This document shows, piece by piece, positions 32,401-42,374 of a DNA stretch of 64,000 bases. The notes under the pieces are model-generated. The model was not told the DNA's origin and searched no databases. It saw nothing but the letters and a program-made list of their open reading frames with translations. The position numbers and the translations under genes were made by a program. The first letter of the stretch is position 1, and the number at the start of each line of letters is the position of its first letter. The stretch lies in NCBI GenBank assembly GCA_003508835.1, contig PUFA01000066.1, positions 248,001-312,000 of the forward strand, given 5' to 3'. The DNA comes from Eonycteris spelaea. Taxonomy: Eukaryota; Chordata; Mammalia; Chiroptera; Pteropodidae.

Positions 32401-35400
32401 TGAGTTAAGCTGGCTTGCAAAACGACTGGGAGGATGTACAGAAAGCTCTCTTTATGGTCCCTGCCATAAAGTAATTACAAAATAACCGATAGTAATTACT
32501 GACATTAGTTTTGAGGAACCATTCCGTGCCTCCTTCTTTCTCCTTTTCCCTTCTCTGTGCCTTTTAAAAATTGTTTAAAAAAAAAATAATAATAAAAAAA
32601 ATATATAAAATATATATAATACATAATTTTTCATCACCCTGAATAGAACACTCTGAACACAAACTCTGTACCCATTAAGGATTAACTCTTTATTTCCCAA
32701 CCCTGTAACCTCTAATTTACTTTCTATCTCTATGAATTTGCCTTTTCTGGATACTTTGTATAAATGGTATAATAACTGTCCTCTGTGTCTGTTTGGCTAA
32801 TTTCACGTAGCATAATGTTTACAAGGTCCAACCATGTTGCAGCAGGTGTCAGAATTAAAATCTTTTTTATGGCTGAATAATGTTCTACTGTATGAATCAC
32901 ATTTTTTATCCATTCATCTATTGATGGACATTTAGGTTGTGTCTACCTTTTGGCTACTGTGAACATACAAGTACCTGTTTAAGTCCCTCTTTTTAATTAT
33001 TTTGGGTACAGTCAAGAGTGGAGTTGATGAGTCATAGAAATTCCATTGCACTTAACTTTTTGAGGAACCACCAAAATGTTTTCCAGTGGCCACATTACTT
33101 TACATACCACCAGTTCACACCTCACCAATATTTGCTATTTTGTTTTCTCAAAAAAAAAATTATTATAGCCATCCTGGTAGGTATGAAGTGGTATCTCATT
33201 GTGACTTTGATCTGCATTTCCCTAAAGACTAATGATGTCGAGCATCTTTTCACATATTCATTGGTCATTTGTGTATCTTCCCTGTGCTTCTATACTACCA
33301 AAACAAATTGCACTCTTTTCCTTCTGCACAACATTGCCCTTCCTAGCATAGCGACAGACTCAGATTCATTGTTAAGCACAATTCATCAAACATTCACGCA
33401 TTTCAGTAAATATTTATTGAACAGCATATCTAGCACTTGAAAGATAATGGAAATATAAGGCTGATAAAGTCATTGCTCTTCAGAGCTTTCAATTCGTTTA
33501 GCGAAACACACATAAAAAAGACTGTTACAAGAAAAAAAGCAGAATAGCTGTATCTGTACCTGTACATGGGATCTCGGGAGTCTCTCATCTCTCTGTATCT
33601 ATCGTACATGGGGTCCCGGTGATCTCGAAAATCCCTAGAGTCTCTTAGATCACGCAAGTCTCTAAGATCCCTCATGTCCCGAGCATCACGCATACTTCTG
33701 CTGTCTCTGTGGTCACGGATGTCTCTATCTCTGTGGTCCCGCAGGTCTCTGCTATCCCGGGCATCGCGCCCATTTCTGCCATCCCTGGGCTCTCTCCTTG
33801 GACTTCCTCGAATTGGGGATCGATCACGTCTTGTATCTCGACCGTCTCCAAAGCCATATGGATCTCTGTGGAAGGTAGCAAGAAAATGCTAAGACAAAGA
33901 AAATGAAGGCAGCTAACCCTTCAGCTATTTATTGGAGGAAGCTCTCACCCTCCAAGCGTTTTTCCTCTAAAACATGGCAGCCACGCAGTGAGAACATGAC
34001 TAAAATTTTAAGGATAACCACCCATACGGTCAGCAAATAAAGACTAGTAGGTTGCAGGCTCTCAAAAGATTAGGACAAAAGAAGAATGTATGACCCAAAG
34101 CCAAAGGTCCTGACTAGAGTCACAGTATTTATCAGGCTTCAGGGCTTCAGGGAGTAATTCGGTATTCCTTATGCGTGACAAACTATCATGTCAATCCCAA
34201 CAGATTTTCAAAGTGAAAGCGTCTTTCCCGGAGAACCTATTTTCTCCCACCAGACTTGTGTGAAAGAGATTTTAAAAGCGAGAAAAAGTTGGGGGGACAT
34301 AGTAAGGGGAAAGACTCATGACAAAAAAAAGAACAAATGGCACAATCTTATACAAAGTAATGGTGATCAAAAGAGTTGTCTTACAGTGCAGAAAACTTCA
34401 CTTAAAATGTCTAGCAGGATAATCAAATTAAAGGAAAAAAAAAATACAATATGATCCACACAGAAAAGTCTAAGAACACTCAGTTTGTCTTCTCACAGGT
34501 ACTGAGAGTGGTCACTCTCAATTCCCCTCTCTTCATCTTCCCCAGCAAACATGCTCCTCCTCTAGGTTTATGTAGAACCTGGTTCCTTTTTGCCAAGGTT
34601 TGTTTTTTTAAACAGCGTGTGAAGTCACAGATATGTTGGGTCTGCTCTGATTCAGTAATCTTCATGACACATTCCACTCCACTGGAAATTCAACCTCAAC
34701 AGATTTAAAATTAAACTACTTATTCAACCCATTCAGTCCCATTTCTGACTTCTTCACTCATGCCAAAAATCACCTAACCAGTTACCAAGGTTTAAGTTCT
34801 TCAAAGTTAACCTTGATTCTTCCTTCCTTATCTTCATTAAGTCACTTGAATCCTAGTTTTTGTTTTTGCTTTTCCTTTTCATTGGATTCATAAATTCAAC
34901 CCAAACCATTATAACTATCCTGGCACCCACAACTTTCCAAAAAACAAAAACAAAAACCAGCCTTCCAGATTTCAATTCATTCGACGCATAAATACCATAT
35001 TAATCACTCACATTATCACCTGTTACCAATTGCAGCTTGACTCTCACTCTTCTGAGCACTACTCCCTAACAAATCTGGCCTCTTTCCAACTATTACCTCT
35101 CTTCCATTTCCTGATTCAACTTACTTGGTTCTACTTAGGCTGTTCTTATGACTTAACTCACACAACGTAACTATCTCAATATTTCTGTTCATATGATTTT
35201 TCAGCCTGGAATACCTTCCTGCCCTAATCCAAGAATCACCCAATCCTCACAGGCAAGTTCATGTTTCATGTTTTCCAAAAAATGATCTCTAATTTCTCTA
35301 GTGACTACTGATCTCTCCTCCTGCTCAACTCTTAGAGCACTTATTATCTCTATTACTCATCTTGATCTGGTAGTTACCTTTTTACATCTTCTAGTTTGGC

Positions 35401-38400
35401 CCACAGTAAGTAGTACCTCCTCCATAAAACCTGCCCTGAACTCTTGATCTTCCCCAACGAATATGCTCCTCCTCCAGTCCTTTCCATTTGAATAAATGCC
35501 ACATCTACCTACTCAGTAAGTTACTCAAGCCAGGAAGCTGGATGTCATCCTTTCCTTAAAGCCCCACTCACTCTTCCAATCACATATTCAAACTCTGTTC
35601 ATTCTTTTTCTGAAATTGCTATTTATTCTGCCCACATTTCTTCACCTCCAGTGGTACCACTGAATGTCAATCCATAATCGCCTCTCCCTAAAACCACGGC
35701 AAGTCTTTTAGTTTTCCCATTTCTCCTCTTGCCTCTTTTCTAGTCTTTCTCCAGATTACTCTAGAGTGGTCTTTTAAATATGTAAAACCCTTCACTGCTT
35801 CCCAAGATTATTTAGAATTAAATCCAAAATCTCTAGTAAGGCTAGTTAAGATCTTGACCTGTCTTCTCCAACCCTGTCTCACCCTCTCCCTAGTTTATCA
35901 CTCTCTTGCCCTACTGATTTTCAACTATAGCTAGCCAAGGTTTTTTCTGATGCGTTAACTTGACGGCAGACACGAATGCATACTCATTTTGTGTCTCAGT
36001 GTAATTCTCACTCCCTGATTGTTAGTTTAAAAGTGTATCTTCTGCCCCAAATCCTGGCCACATCCTCTCATAGCACTGCTTTTACTTCTCATTTGTCACA
36101 ATTTGACCGACTCACTTGTTCAATGTCTGTGTTCTACTCTCCGCTATAAACCCCACCATGTCTGGCTGGCATGCAGGTGCCCCAAAAATACACTGAATGA
36201 ATCTTCCTCCTGCACATACTTCTATTACTACCCTTATCACACTGTTCTGTAATTGTTTACATGGCCTCCCTACTAAACAGCAGACGCTTTTTATTCCTTA
36301 GACACAGCACGGAGTTCATGAAATGTTCAATCAATTGTTCAACTAAACTGCAAGGCCTCTCAAGAGCAGGAACCATGTTTTGTTCATCCTTTTGCTATCT
36401 ATCATGAGTACACATATTAGGCAACCATCATGATGCCATTAGCTTGATAGAAAACCTCAATTTCACTTCATCCACTTGGACACAGCAAGAACAATTTAAA
36501 TCCCAATTTTGCTCCTATGGAAAGTCCTTGTCATATGCTTTAAGGCTCACAAGTACTCCTGATTTGTGGAAGCAAACATAGAGGACACCAAGGAGTTTAA
36601 ATGAAGACATCTAAACATTTTTTTCTTATTAGAACAAAGTGCAGACTAACCAAGATTCTTACTTCAATTTTTCTTATTATATCATATAATCCTTTCAACA
36701 TGTGTAACATCTGTATAGTATATAATGTGGGCAAACACTCAGAACCCAATGGGAAGAGACAACTGTAAAGTATTTTTGAATTAATGATCATCAGATAAAC
36801 CTGCCTTGGGGAGCAGTTAGAAGTAGTCATTAGAGGTGGAATCAGATTTCAAGTGTTCTTGGCAATCAGGGATGAAAGAGATCATAAGCCTGACTGGCCA
36901 CAGACCACACACAAAGCCTCAGGCTGGTGGAAGTAGGGGTGGGGATGCAGGTAAGAACTCCATGTCACAGCATGGTTATTCACAGCCTTAGGATAATTAT
37001 GCCATATTTGGTTCTCATTCTTTAGAATCCACTGAAAATACCTTACTTACCTGTCAGAGTTCATCCCTGGAGGTTGACCGATAACCTAAATTCCCAAAGC
37101 CTGGGTTCATGCTTCCAGTTTGTGAAGGCAAGCACTCCCCCTTCCCTCAATCAAAGTCCACGTGCAACAAAGCTACTAATTCTCTTTCAATTGCCTTCTG
37201 GGTAAAAATGTAGAAGAGATGATATTCACAAGGGAGAAAAAGAACCAAAGGAATAGTAGAAGTAGGGACGGAGAAGATAATAATTCTCTAAAATGAAAAG
37301 ACTAAGCTATTTTCTTTTCTTCAAAAGATGAGCAGCATGGTAGACTACTGTTCTGAAGGCAAGAACAAAACAAAAAACCCTTTAGAGTCACTTTAGGACC
37401 CAAACAAAGAACTCCCCTAGGAAAAAAGGACTCCAAGGGCTCCTGCTGCTGCCCGCCCCTCAACATCCTTCTCAAAGCAAGAACAAGCTTATCAAAAGGG
37501 TGGTACAGTGTGCAGGATTCAGAGTGCCCCAAGGAGGAAGCCTGCTGAATGAGATGCTTGATCTCAGATACCAAGTGGGTTAGAAGCAAGCTTCTGGAAC
37601 ATAAGAAGGTTCACAGTATCATCCCATGGCACCAAGGTGTTTTACTAGAGACCATATGCAGTGTACCCTCGGGTACAGGTCATTAGAGGCTAAAAAGAAA
37701 CTAAACGGTGGTTAAATTAATTTCAGCATTGGCATTCACAAACTGAAGACAGGTAACAAACACTACTAAAATTGTTATGTATTTCTCATCTATTCAGCAG
37801 GGAAAAATAGCCAAATGCTCTTTGCCTTCAGAGAAACATAGCCATATCATTTGGACACACTTGAGAGGGGAGGGAGGGATGGGTAAAGGGAAAAGCCATG
37901 GCTCAAATGGCAGGCAAGTGATGTGCTTCTGGCAGAACTGCTTTGCTTCCTGGGGACTAAAGGGGCATGCAGGTACTAGTCATTTGAGAGCCTACAGAGT
38001 AAGAACAGATAGATGATTATCTTGAAGACTGTGACGGACTTGGACTTCGAGTTTGTCTTTGGCCAGAGGCTGAAATCTCAAGCCCAGGACGGTTCTTTGG
38101 TCTTGGCTGTACAGGAGGTCAAGAAAGGCCTCTGTCCTTTTGTTAGCATCTCCTTTCTGTTCACAGGAATATTTTCCTTGGGAGGGCCAGCCTTTTTTTT
38201 GCTCCTGAAAAAAATCTTCATCAGCTCTTCGGACTTCTACTGTTACAGATACTGTCCACAAATATAATTATCTAAATGGCTGGCTGCTGTGTGATGCTGA
38301 TCCCCCACCATGATGGCTCCATGCTACTGTCAGAAACGGAGGCAATGAATATATGAGGAATTTTGCCATCAGGTCCAGGTAGGATATGGAGTGCAATGAG

Positions 38401-41400
38401 ATAGCACATTTTACAAATCCAGATTTTCTAAGTGCCCGTATCTCTTTCTTGGAAGCACGCTGATGATCTTCTCAAGCACAACTATGACTTTTCTGTTGGT
38501 GGAGGTGGCACTTGCTGAGAACTGAAGGCTCTTCTTAAGTGTCAGTGTAGAGGTAATCAGAGCCTGGAATCCTTAATTGTAAGGCCCACCTAGAGCTAGG
38601 GCTGTCTCACATCCAAACATCCAAGGAGCAAGCAGTTATCAAAGGAATTAACACTGTGGATAGGTAGAAACCACCTCAGGCCATATAAGAAACTTGTCTA
38701 CAGCTAGGTTATTTCTGATGAACCCAGTGCTCGATGACATTCACCAAAGAAGCACCAGGCCTAACATCCTTAATAAAAATATGAAGAAAACTTTCTGCAG
38801 AGCTTTTGATGTAGACAAGTTGTTTGTTCTTCTTCAGGTCATATGGGAAGGTTGAAGAAATTCAGTCTCACTTGGAAGCCATGGCTGTGTAGTGGTATGC
38901 TCCAAGACCTGGATTGCCAAAGTGTCGATCTACGGATGGAAACTGAGAACATCCGAGGTACAACCAGAATCATGGTCCAGTCTTTGAAGGAGGACTAATT
39001 CCTAGTACCAATGCTAGACAACTTGCATTGTAACTATGCAATATACTCAAAGGAATCAAATGAAGTGGTCCAAGAGTTAGATGAGAATTCAGGTTGAAAT
39101 CTGGTCCAGAGCAGGGATCTCTGATACAGAATTCTGTGCTTGGCTGGGCCAATATTGTCAGAATTACACACTGACAGCTGGAGTCATTAGGGAGGCACAT
39201 TACTGAACAGAGAGCCATGCCAGCAGAACTGTGACTTACAGAGACATTTGAAGAGGTGATAATCCTGTGAAAACTCCCAAAGATACCTAGGTGTTTTGAC
39301 ACTCAAGGTTAAAGTCCAGCAAAACAAGGTGTTACAAAGGTCTTGCCAGCATGCTTAAAAACAATTTAAAAGTAGCAGCACTGAACACATGAAGGTATAG
39401 CTTGAAGGAAATATTTGCCACGGGTGCAGTGTCGTACACTCCCAGTCCCTACTGCATTCCCTATGGGTGGGGGCGCATCAAGTGATTATGATTGCCAAAT
39501 GAAGGCCATTTGGTTGTTGTCAATATACTGGTACACTTCAAATTACTTCAAGGCTTTGAATGGAGGCACACACTCAAAGAAGGAGTTTTGTCCAGTGTTC
39601 ACCTTCAGGGAAATGGTCAGCCCCTCCAGGCTAACCACTCTCCTATCTTGCCTAACTGCATTTCATTCCTGCCCTACTGGTATATCTGACGAGATAACGC
39701 ATGATCACGGCAATAATCAAAATGTTGTTCTATTCTGAATAAAATATTCAGTTTGTCTGGTTTTGGGGTTTTAAAATTTTTATTTTTAATGGTAAAAAAC
39801 TGGGACTCTTTGCTCAGGTTTTAGATGAAGCTCAAAATAGATTTTACTAAATGTGAACATCCCTCTTCCCTGAACCTTATTAAGCATGACTGTATGAAAC
39901 TTCACCATGTTAAATAACATGCTGAGGAGCCCAGTTAGGGGGCACATATCACCCAAGGGAAGACTGATTCTTAATGGAATTTGAATTAGCCTCTCTCTCC
40001 CTTCTACTGACTATAAATAAAGCAGGAAACCACTACCCTATCCACATCCCAAACCACCTCATTTTACAATTTATTTCTGAGGAAGGTGTTATTTTAAAAG
40101 GTATATAAAAGTGACATATATTTATGTATCTGGAAGGGAGAACATTTAAAAATGTCCTACAATGTTGTGTCTTTTTTTGGGGGGGGATATTTAAAAAAAA
40201 AAAAAGCTATTTCTTCCATTACAGATGAAATTATCTTTTAAATTTAATGACCTGGCAATGGCTACATTGGATTCCAACCAGGGGAGCTTGTTATTTCCCC
40301 AACACTGCCAATGTTTGTTGAAAGCTACAATCAATTGAAAATGTTAAAAGCATTTTTGGTCAACTATCATTAATAGGATGACATAAAATATTCTTCTCAA
40401 TTCATATCGCAAACATGAACTACTCTGTATTTTGCAATTTTTTTTTTTTTTTTGTCTGCTTGTTTTTTTCAGAAACACAGACATTATCTAGAGCTCCATA
40501 TGCATTTTTTTTTTCAATAAGGGACCACAGAGAAGGGGGGGGACTTTACTAATGGAGTCAGTGTCTTTATAGTGATCAATTCTACATTCCTTCTCCATAA
40601 GCTACCTAGTTTCTGAAACACACACATTGGACCTCCTTGGAAATTGGATACACATCCTATCTCCTTTCAAAGCCATTTGGCAACCACAGCTTCCAATGGG
40701 AATCCACATTTCTGACCATTAGATGCAAACTCAGCCTCCTGTACTCCATGTTTATTGGGCAACAAGGTGTAACACAGATGGGAACTGCCCAACATCTGCA
40801 GCATGGCTAGATGCAGCATAACGAAAAACAGACATTATACGGAACTGTTAAAGTTCTGCAGGATTCAATTTAGGTTCTTCAGGATACTCAAACATACCAC
40901 AAAATCAACCAACAAATATTGACCTGCAAGCTGCAGGCATTCTTTATGGTGTCAGAGAGAACAGAAAGAACACCAATGCACGCGCTCTCACTGCAGTGAG
41001 AACTGGGGCATCCACCTGATAGCTGGGGTAGCTGTAGCTGTGGTGTCAGATTCAGCTCCTCTGAGCAGGCAGAGTGCTCAAAGAACACAACTGCAATCGG
41101 CAGCATTACCTTGCCCCTAGAGTCTGCTTGAACTCTGCAGATCAGAACTGTGTCATCTATTTCTGGTAGCTTAGAAAATACCCACCCTTCACATCCAAGT
41201 GGGGGCATATACATCAAAGCATACAGCAGCCAGTCTTTCCTACAATTGGGTAAAAAAACGTAGGTGGTTTTTGTCTGAAAGCAGATAGTTGTAGGTTATG
41301 TGTAAGTTGCTCAGCTCGGTATAGTCCCAGGTGACCTGTGGAGCTACCAGTACAGACTAGGGTTCAACGGTAATCAGCAGTGTTCAGTTCATTGTAGGAA

Positions 41401-42345
41401 ATATAGTCTACCGTAGTATGTGGTTTTGGTATATAGTTTACTGTGGGAAGTTGGCATTTTTACTTAGGGGCAAAGGCAAAATCCACGTGGGCCATGAAGA
41501 GTCACCAGGTATGAAATATATCGGTCTTCATTTCACACAAAACTGCACACAGTGCATCCGCTTGTGTACTGTTATGGGGCCACAATATATTCATCTTTGG
41601 TGTGACACGGTAACATTAATAAGCTCTTCTTTTGAGAGAAGGGGCCAATTTAGCATGCATTTCTCCAGGTACAACATCAGGACTATCTCTCTTGTAAATA
41701 CTGGAAGAAAAGATATATTGGGAAGATACCTTTATTTCCAGGAAAAGCTAAGACAAAGGAAGACTTTTGAGCAGGTGGAGTGTTTTCGCCCCTTTTTATT
41801 TACCCTCGGCAGGTAACCCACGCACACGCGCAACGGGGTCTGCGGCACAGGCACAGGCAGCAGCAATCTCTCAAGCAGCACTTTCCATAAACCCGGGCCG
41901 TCAGCTGGACCGTCAGCCTTTTGGAATGAAGAGTTGAATCTCTGCTGCCCGCTGCAGTGCAGCGTGGCACACACCAACGACCCTGGGACACTCCTCCTTC
42001 TGTGGAGGCTCTCATTGACACGTGAGCTGGGGACAGACAGAGGTTTATCCTCTTCCAATCGCCTGCAACTCATGTTGCAAACTGAACTTGCTGGGTTTGC
42101 CACCGAAAACACAATGCTTCCTCTGCATCTCCTGATGTATGTTTAACAAAAGCAGCAAGGCCCTTCACACATGGTTCATGTTCTTATTGTTTGCTTGAGC
42201 TTTTCTGATTTGTTGGGGGGAAGAAAAGACCCTTGATGTACGAAGTTGGGCTTAACTCCCCAGAGCCCAACTCTCCCAAGGTAACTCACTGCTTCAGGGT
42301 ACTTTACCTTCGTGTGGGGCTGGGTCTTGATGGAGCCGTATTCAT
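25897..42345 (-). CDS. NCOA5: NCOA5, nuclear receptor coactivator 5 (CIA), 572 aa across seven coding exons
   Basis: NCOA5 is a nuclear coregulator that binds estrogen receptors and some orphan receptors independently of AF-2. The joined coding exons give 1719 nt, 572 residues plus stop, with no frame break. In order: MNTAPSRPSPTRR start; Arg-Asp repeat region (about 13-145); a charged helical stretch (EERRREELYRQYFEEIQRRF, about 165-190); an anticodon-binding-like fold of class II tRNA synthetases (about 195-290); the LxxLL motif LINLL at 338-342; then a Gln/Ser/Pro-rich tail ending MGSYQRHY. My recollection of the human protein is 579 residues; the 7-residue difference falls in the RD repeats. 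The ATG is the first in exon 2, close to its 5' end. Confidence 0.96.
26953..27273 (-). CDS. NCOA5: NCOA5 exon 7 (residues 270-376), contains LxxLL
   Basis: 321 nt from EHRNMPQADAMVLVARNYER to STDSLP. Contains the nuclear-receptor box LINLL (338-342) and a basic/acidic helix. Acceptor ctacag, donor gtgagc. Confidence 0.96.
27274..28619 (-). other. NCOA5 intron 6
   Basis: 1.35 kb with no repeat family or RNA gene I can support. Confidence 0.5.
28620..28819 (-). CDS. NCOA5: NCOA5 exon 6 (residues 203-269)
   Basis: 200 nt encoding KDYAESVGRKVRDLGMVVDL to VNIMFGTPQ, the core of the anticodon-binding-like domain. Acceptor ctgcag, donor gtatgg. Confidence 0.96.
29115..29490 (+). repeat. MIR and L2 relics in NCOA5 intron 5
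   Basis: Forward MIR at about 29125-29280 (atagtgggaaaagcatgcgc, aaacctcagtttctttgcca), then an L2 terminus at about 29400-29490 (cccagtacctagcacctgcc). Confidence 0.6.
30000..30490 (+). repeat. ancient MER/LTR-like repeat in NCOA5 intron 5
   Basis: Contains phrases seen in a common mammalian repeat (gggcacatgacctggccctg, then taagccagtatgcaatgggt and aaccaaaagaactctggct). The family name is uncertain. Confidence 0.4.
30603..30729 (-). CDS. NCOA5: NCOA5 exon 5 (residues 161-202)
   Basis: 127 nt encoding ERLKREERRREELYRQYFEE, a charged helix, then the first strand of the anticodon-binding-like fold (VDCSVIVVNKQT). Acceptor ttgcag, donor gtaaga. Confidence 0.95.
30867..31085. mobile_element. 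hAT-Charlie-type MITE copy 1, NCOA5 intron 4
   Basis: 219 bp with inverted ends (tgtggtcccc / ggggaccgctg) and an exact 8-bp target duplication ctctagac on both sides, matching the nTCTAGAn preference of hAT-Charlie elements. Internal phrase ggcctgttaggaatcaggct. Similar to the copy at 50515-50691. Confidence 0.85.
31100..31400 (+). repeat. old L1 3' end in NCOA5 intron 4
   Basis: Shows gttggattaaaggatgtg, atattgccacactgccctct and gtaaaagatggcatttcatc, the order of mammalian L1 3' UTRs. Confidence 0.6.
31920..32056 (-). CDS. NCOA5: NCOA5 exon 4 (residues 115-160)
   Basis: 137 nt encoding RRESSYDRYLRMDDYCRR to GPPGPESQSRAK. It continues the Arg/Asp/Tyr-rich region. Acceptor tatag, donor gtaagg. 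Confidence 0.94.
32203..32361. mobile_element. Tc1/mariner-type (Tigger-like) non-autonomous element, NCOA5 intron 3
   Basis: 159 bp with inverted ends caggcacacctgg and (reverse complement) ggggcatacctcg. Flanked by TA on both sides, the hallmark target duplication of Tc1/mariner. The interior, tggttccagaccaccgcaat, matches a common Tigger-like family. Confidence 0.75.
32690..33290 (+). repeat. L1 LINE 3' UTR, NCOA5 intron 3
   Basis: Near-continuous L1 layout: gctaatttcacgtagcataa, tccattcatctattgatgga, ttttggctactgtgaacata, ttttgaggaaccaccaaaat, gaagtggtatctcattgtga. Confidence 0.85.
33560..33865 (-). CDS. NCOA5: NCOA5 exon 3 (residues 13-114), Arg-Asp repeat array
   Basis: 306 nt encoding DPYGFGDGRDTRRDRSP, then about twenty Arg-Asp dipeptides in XRD steps (LRD, HRD, MRD, ARD, SRD, FRD), ending DSRDPMY. 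Such mixed-charge repeats behave like RS domains and drive nuclear speckle association. Acceptor ccacag, donor gtacag. Confidence 0.95.
34720..36420 (+). repeat. L2 LINE fragments in NCOA5 intron 2
   Basis: Several forward L2 stretches: agcctggaataccttcctgc, tagagcacttattatctcta, aaaacccttcactgcttccc, tgtctggctggcatgcaggt. They are probably two or more diverged insertions. Confidence 0.6.
36900..39760. other. unassigned block in NCOA5 intron 2, possibly a decayed retrocopy
   Basis: About 2.8 kb without MIR, L2 or L1 character. Plus-strand frames show short conserved-looking stretches broken by frameshifts (for example RPNILNKNMKKTFCRAFDVD near 38755), and a gaataaaata signal near 39738. I could not identify a parent gene. 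Confidence 0.3.
40180..41250. other. NCOA5 intron 2, simple A/T runs and unassigned sequence
   Basis: Homopolymer A and T runs (40194, 40438, 40508) and otherwise no feature I can support. Confidence 0.5.
41810..42060. other. GC-elevated patch about 0.3 kb downstream of NCOA5 exon 2
   Basis: A CG-containing stretch (cacgcacacgcgcaacgggg and following) in an AT-rich intron. It may be an old LTR, a lost exon or a regulatory element; no family identified. Confidence 0.3.
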
Positions 42346-42374
42346 ATTTCTTCTTTCCGCTGCCTTATTAATAT
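42308..42374 (-). CDS. NCOA5: NCOA5 exon 2 (5' UTR end and residues 1-12)
   Basis: The exon holds 29 nt of 5' UTR, then the ATG at 42345-42343 and MNTAPSRPSPTR, ending inside an Arg codon. On the minus strand the acceptor is ttttcag and the donor gtaaag. Coding part 42308-42345. Confidence 0.92.

Noticed and set aside
37992..38267. Phrase FVFGQRL in a plus-strand frame, suggestive of a Ran-binding domain protein
   Set aside because: Too short, and flanked by unrelated sequence with frame breaks; not enough to name a parent.
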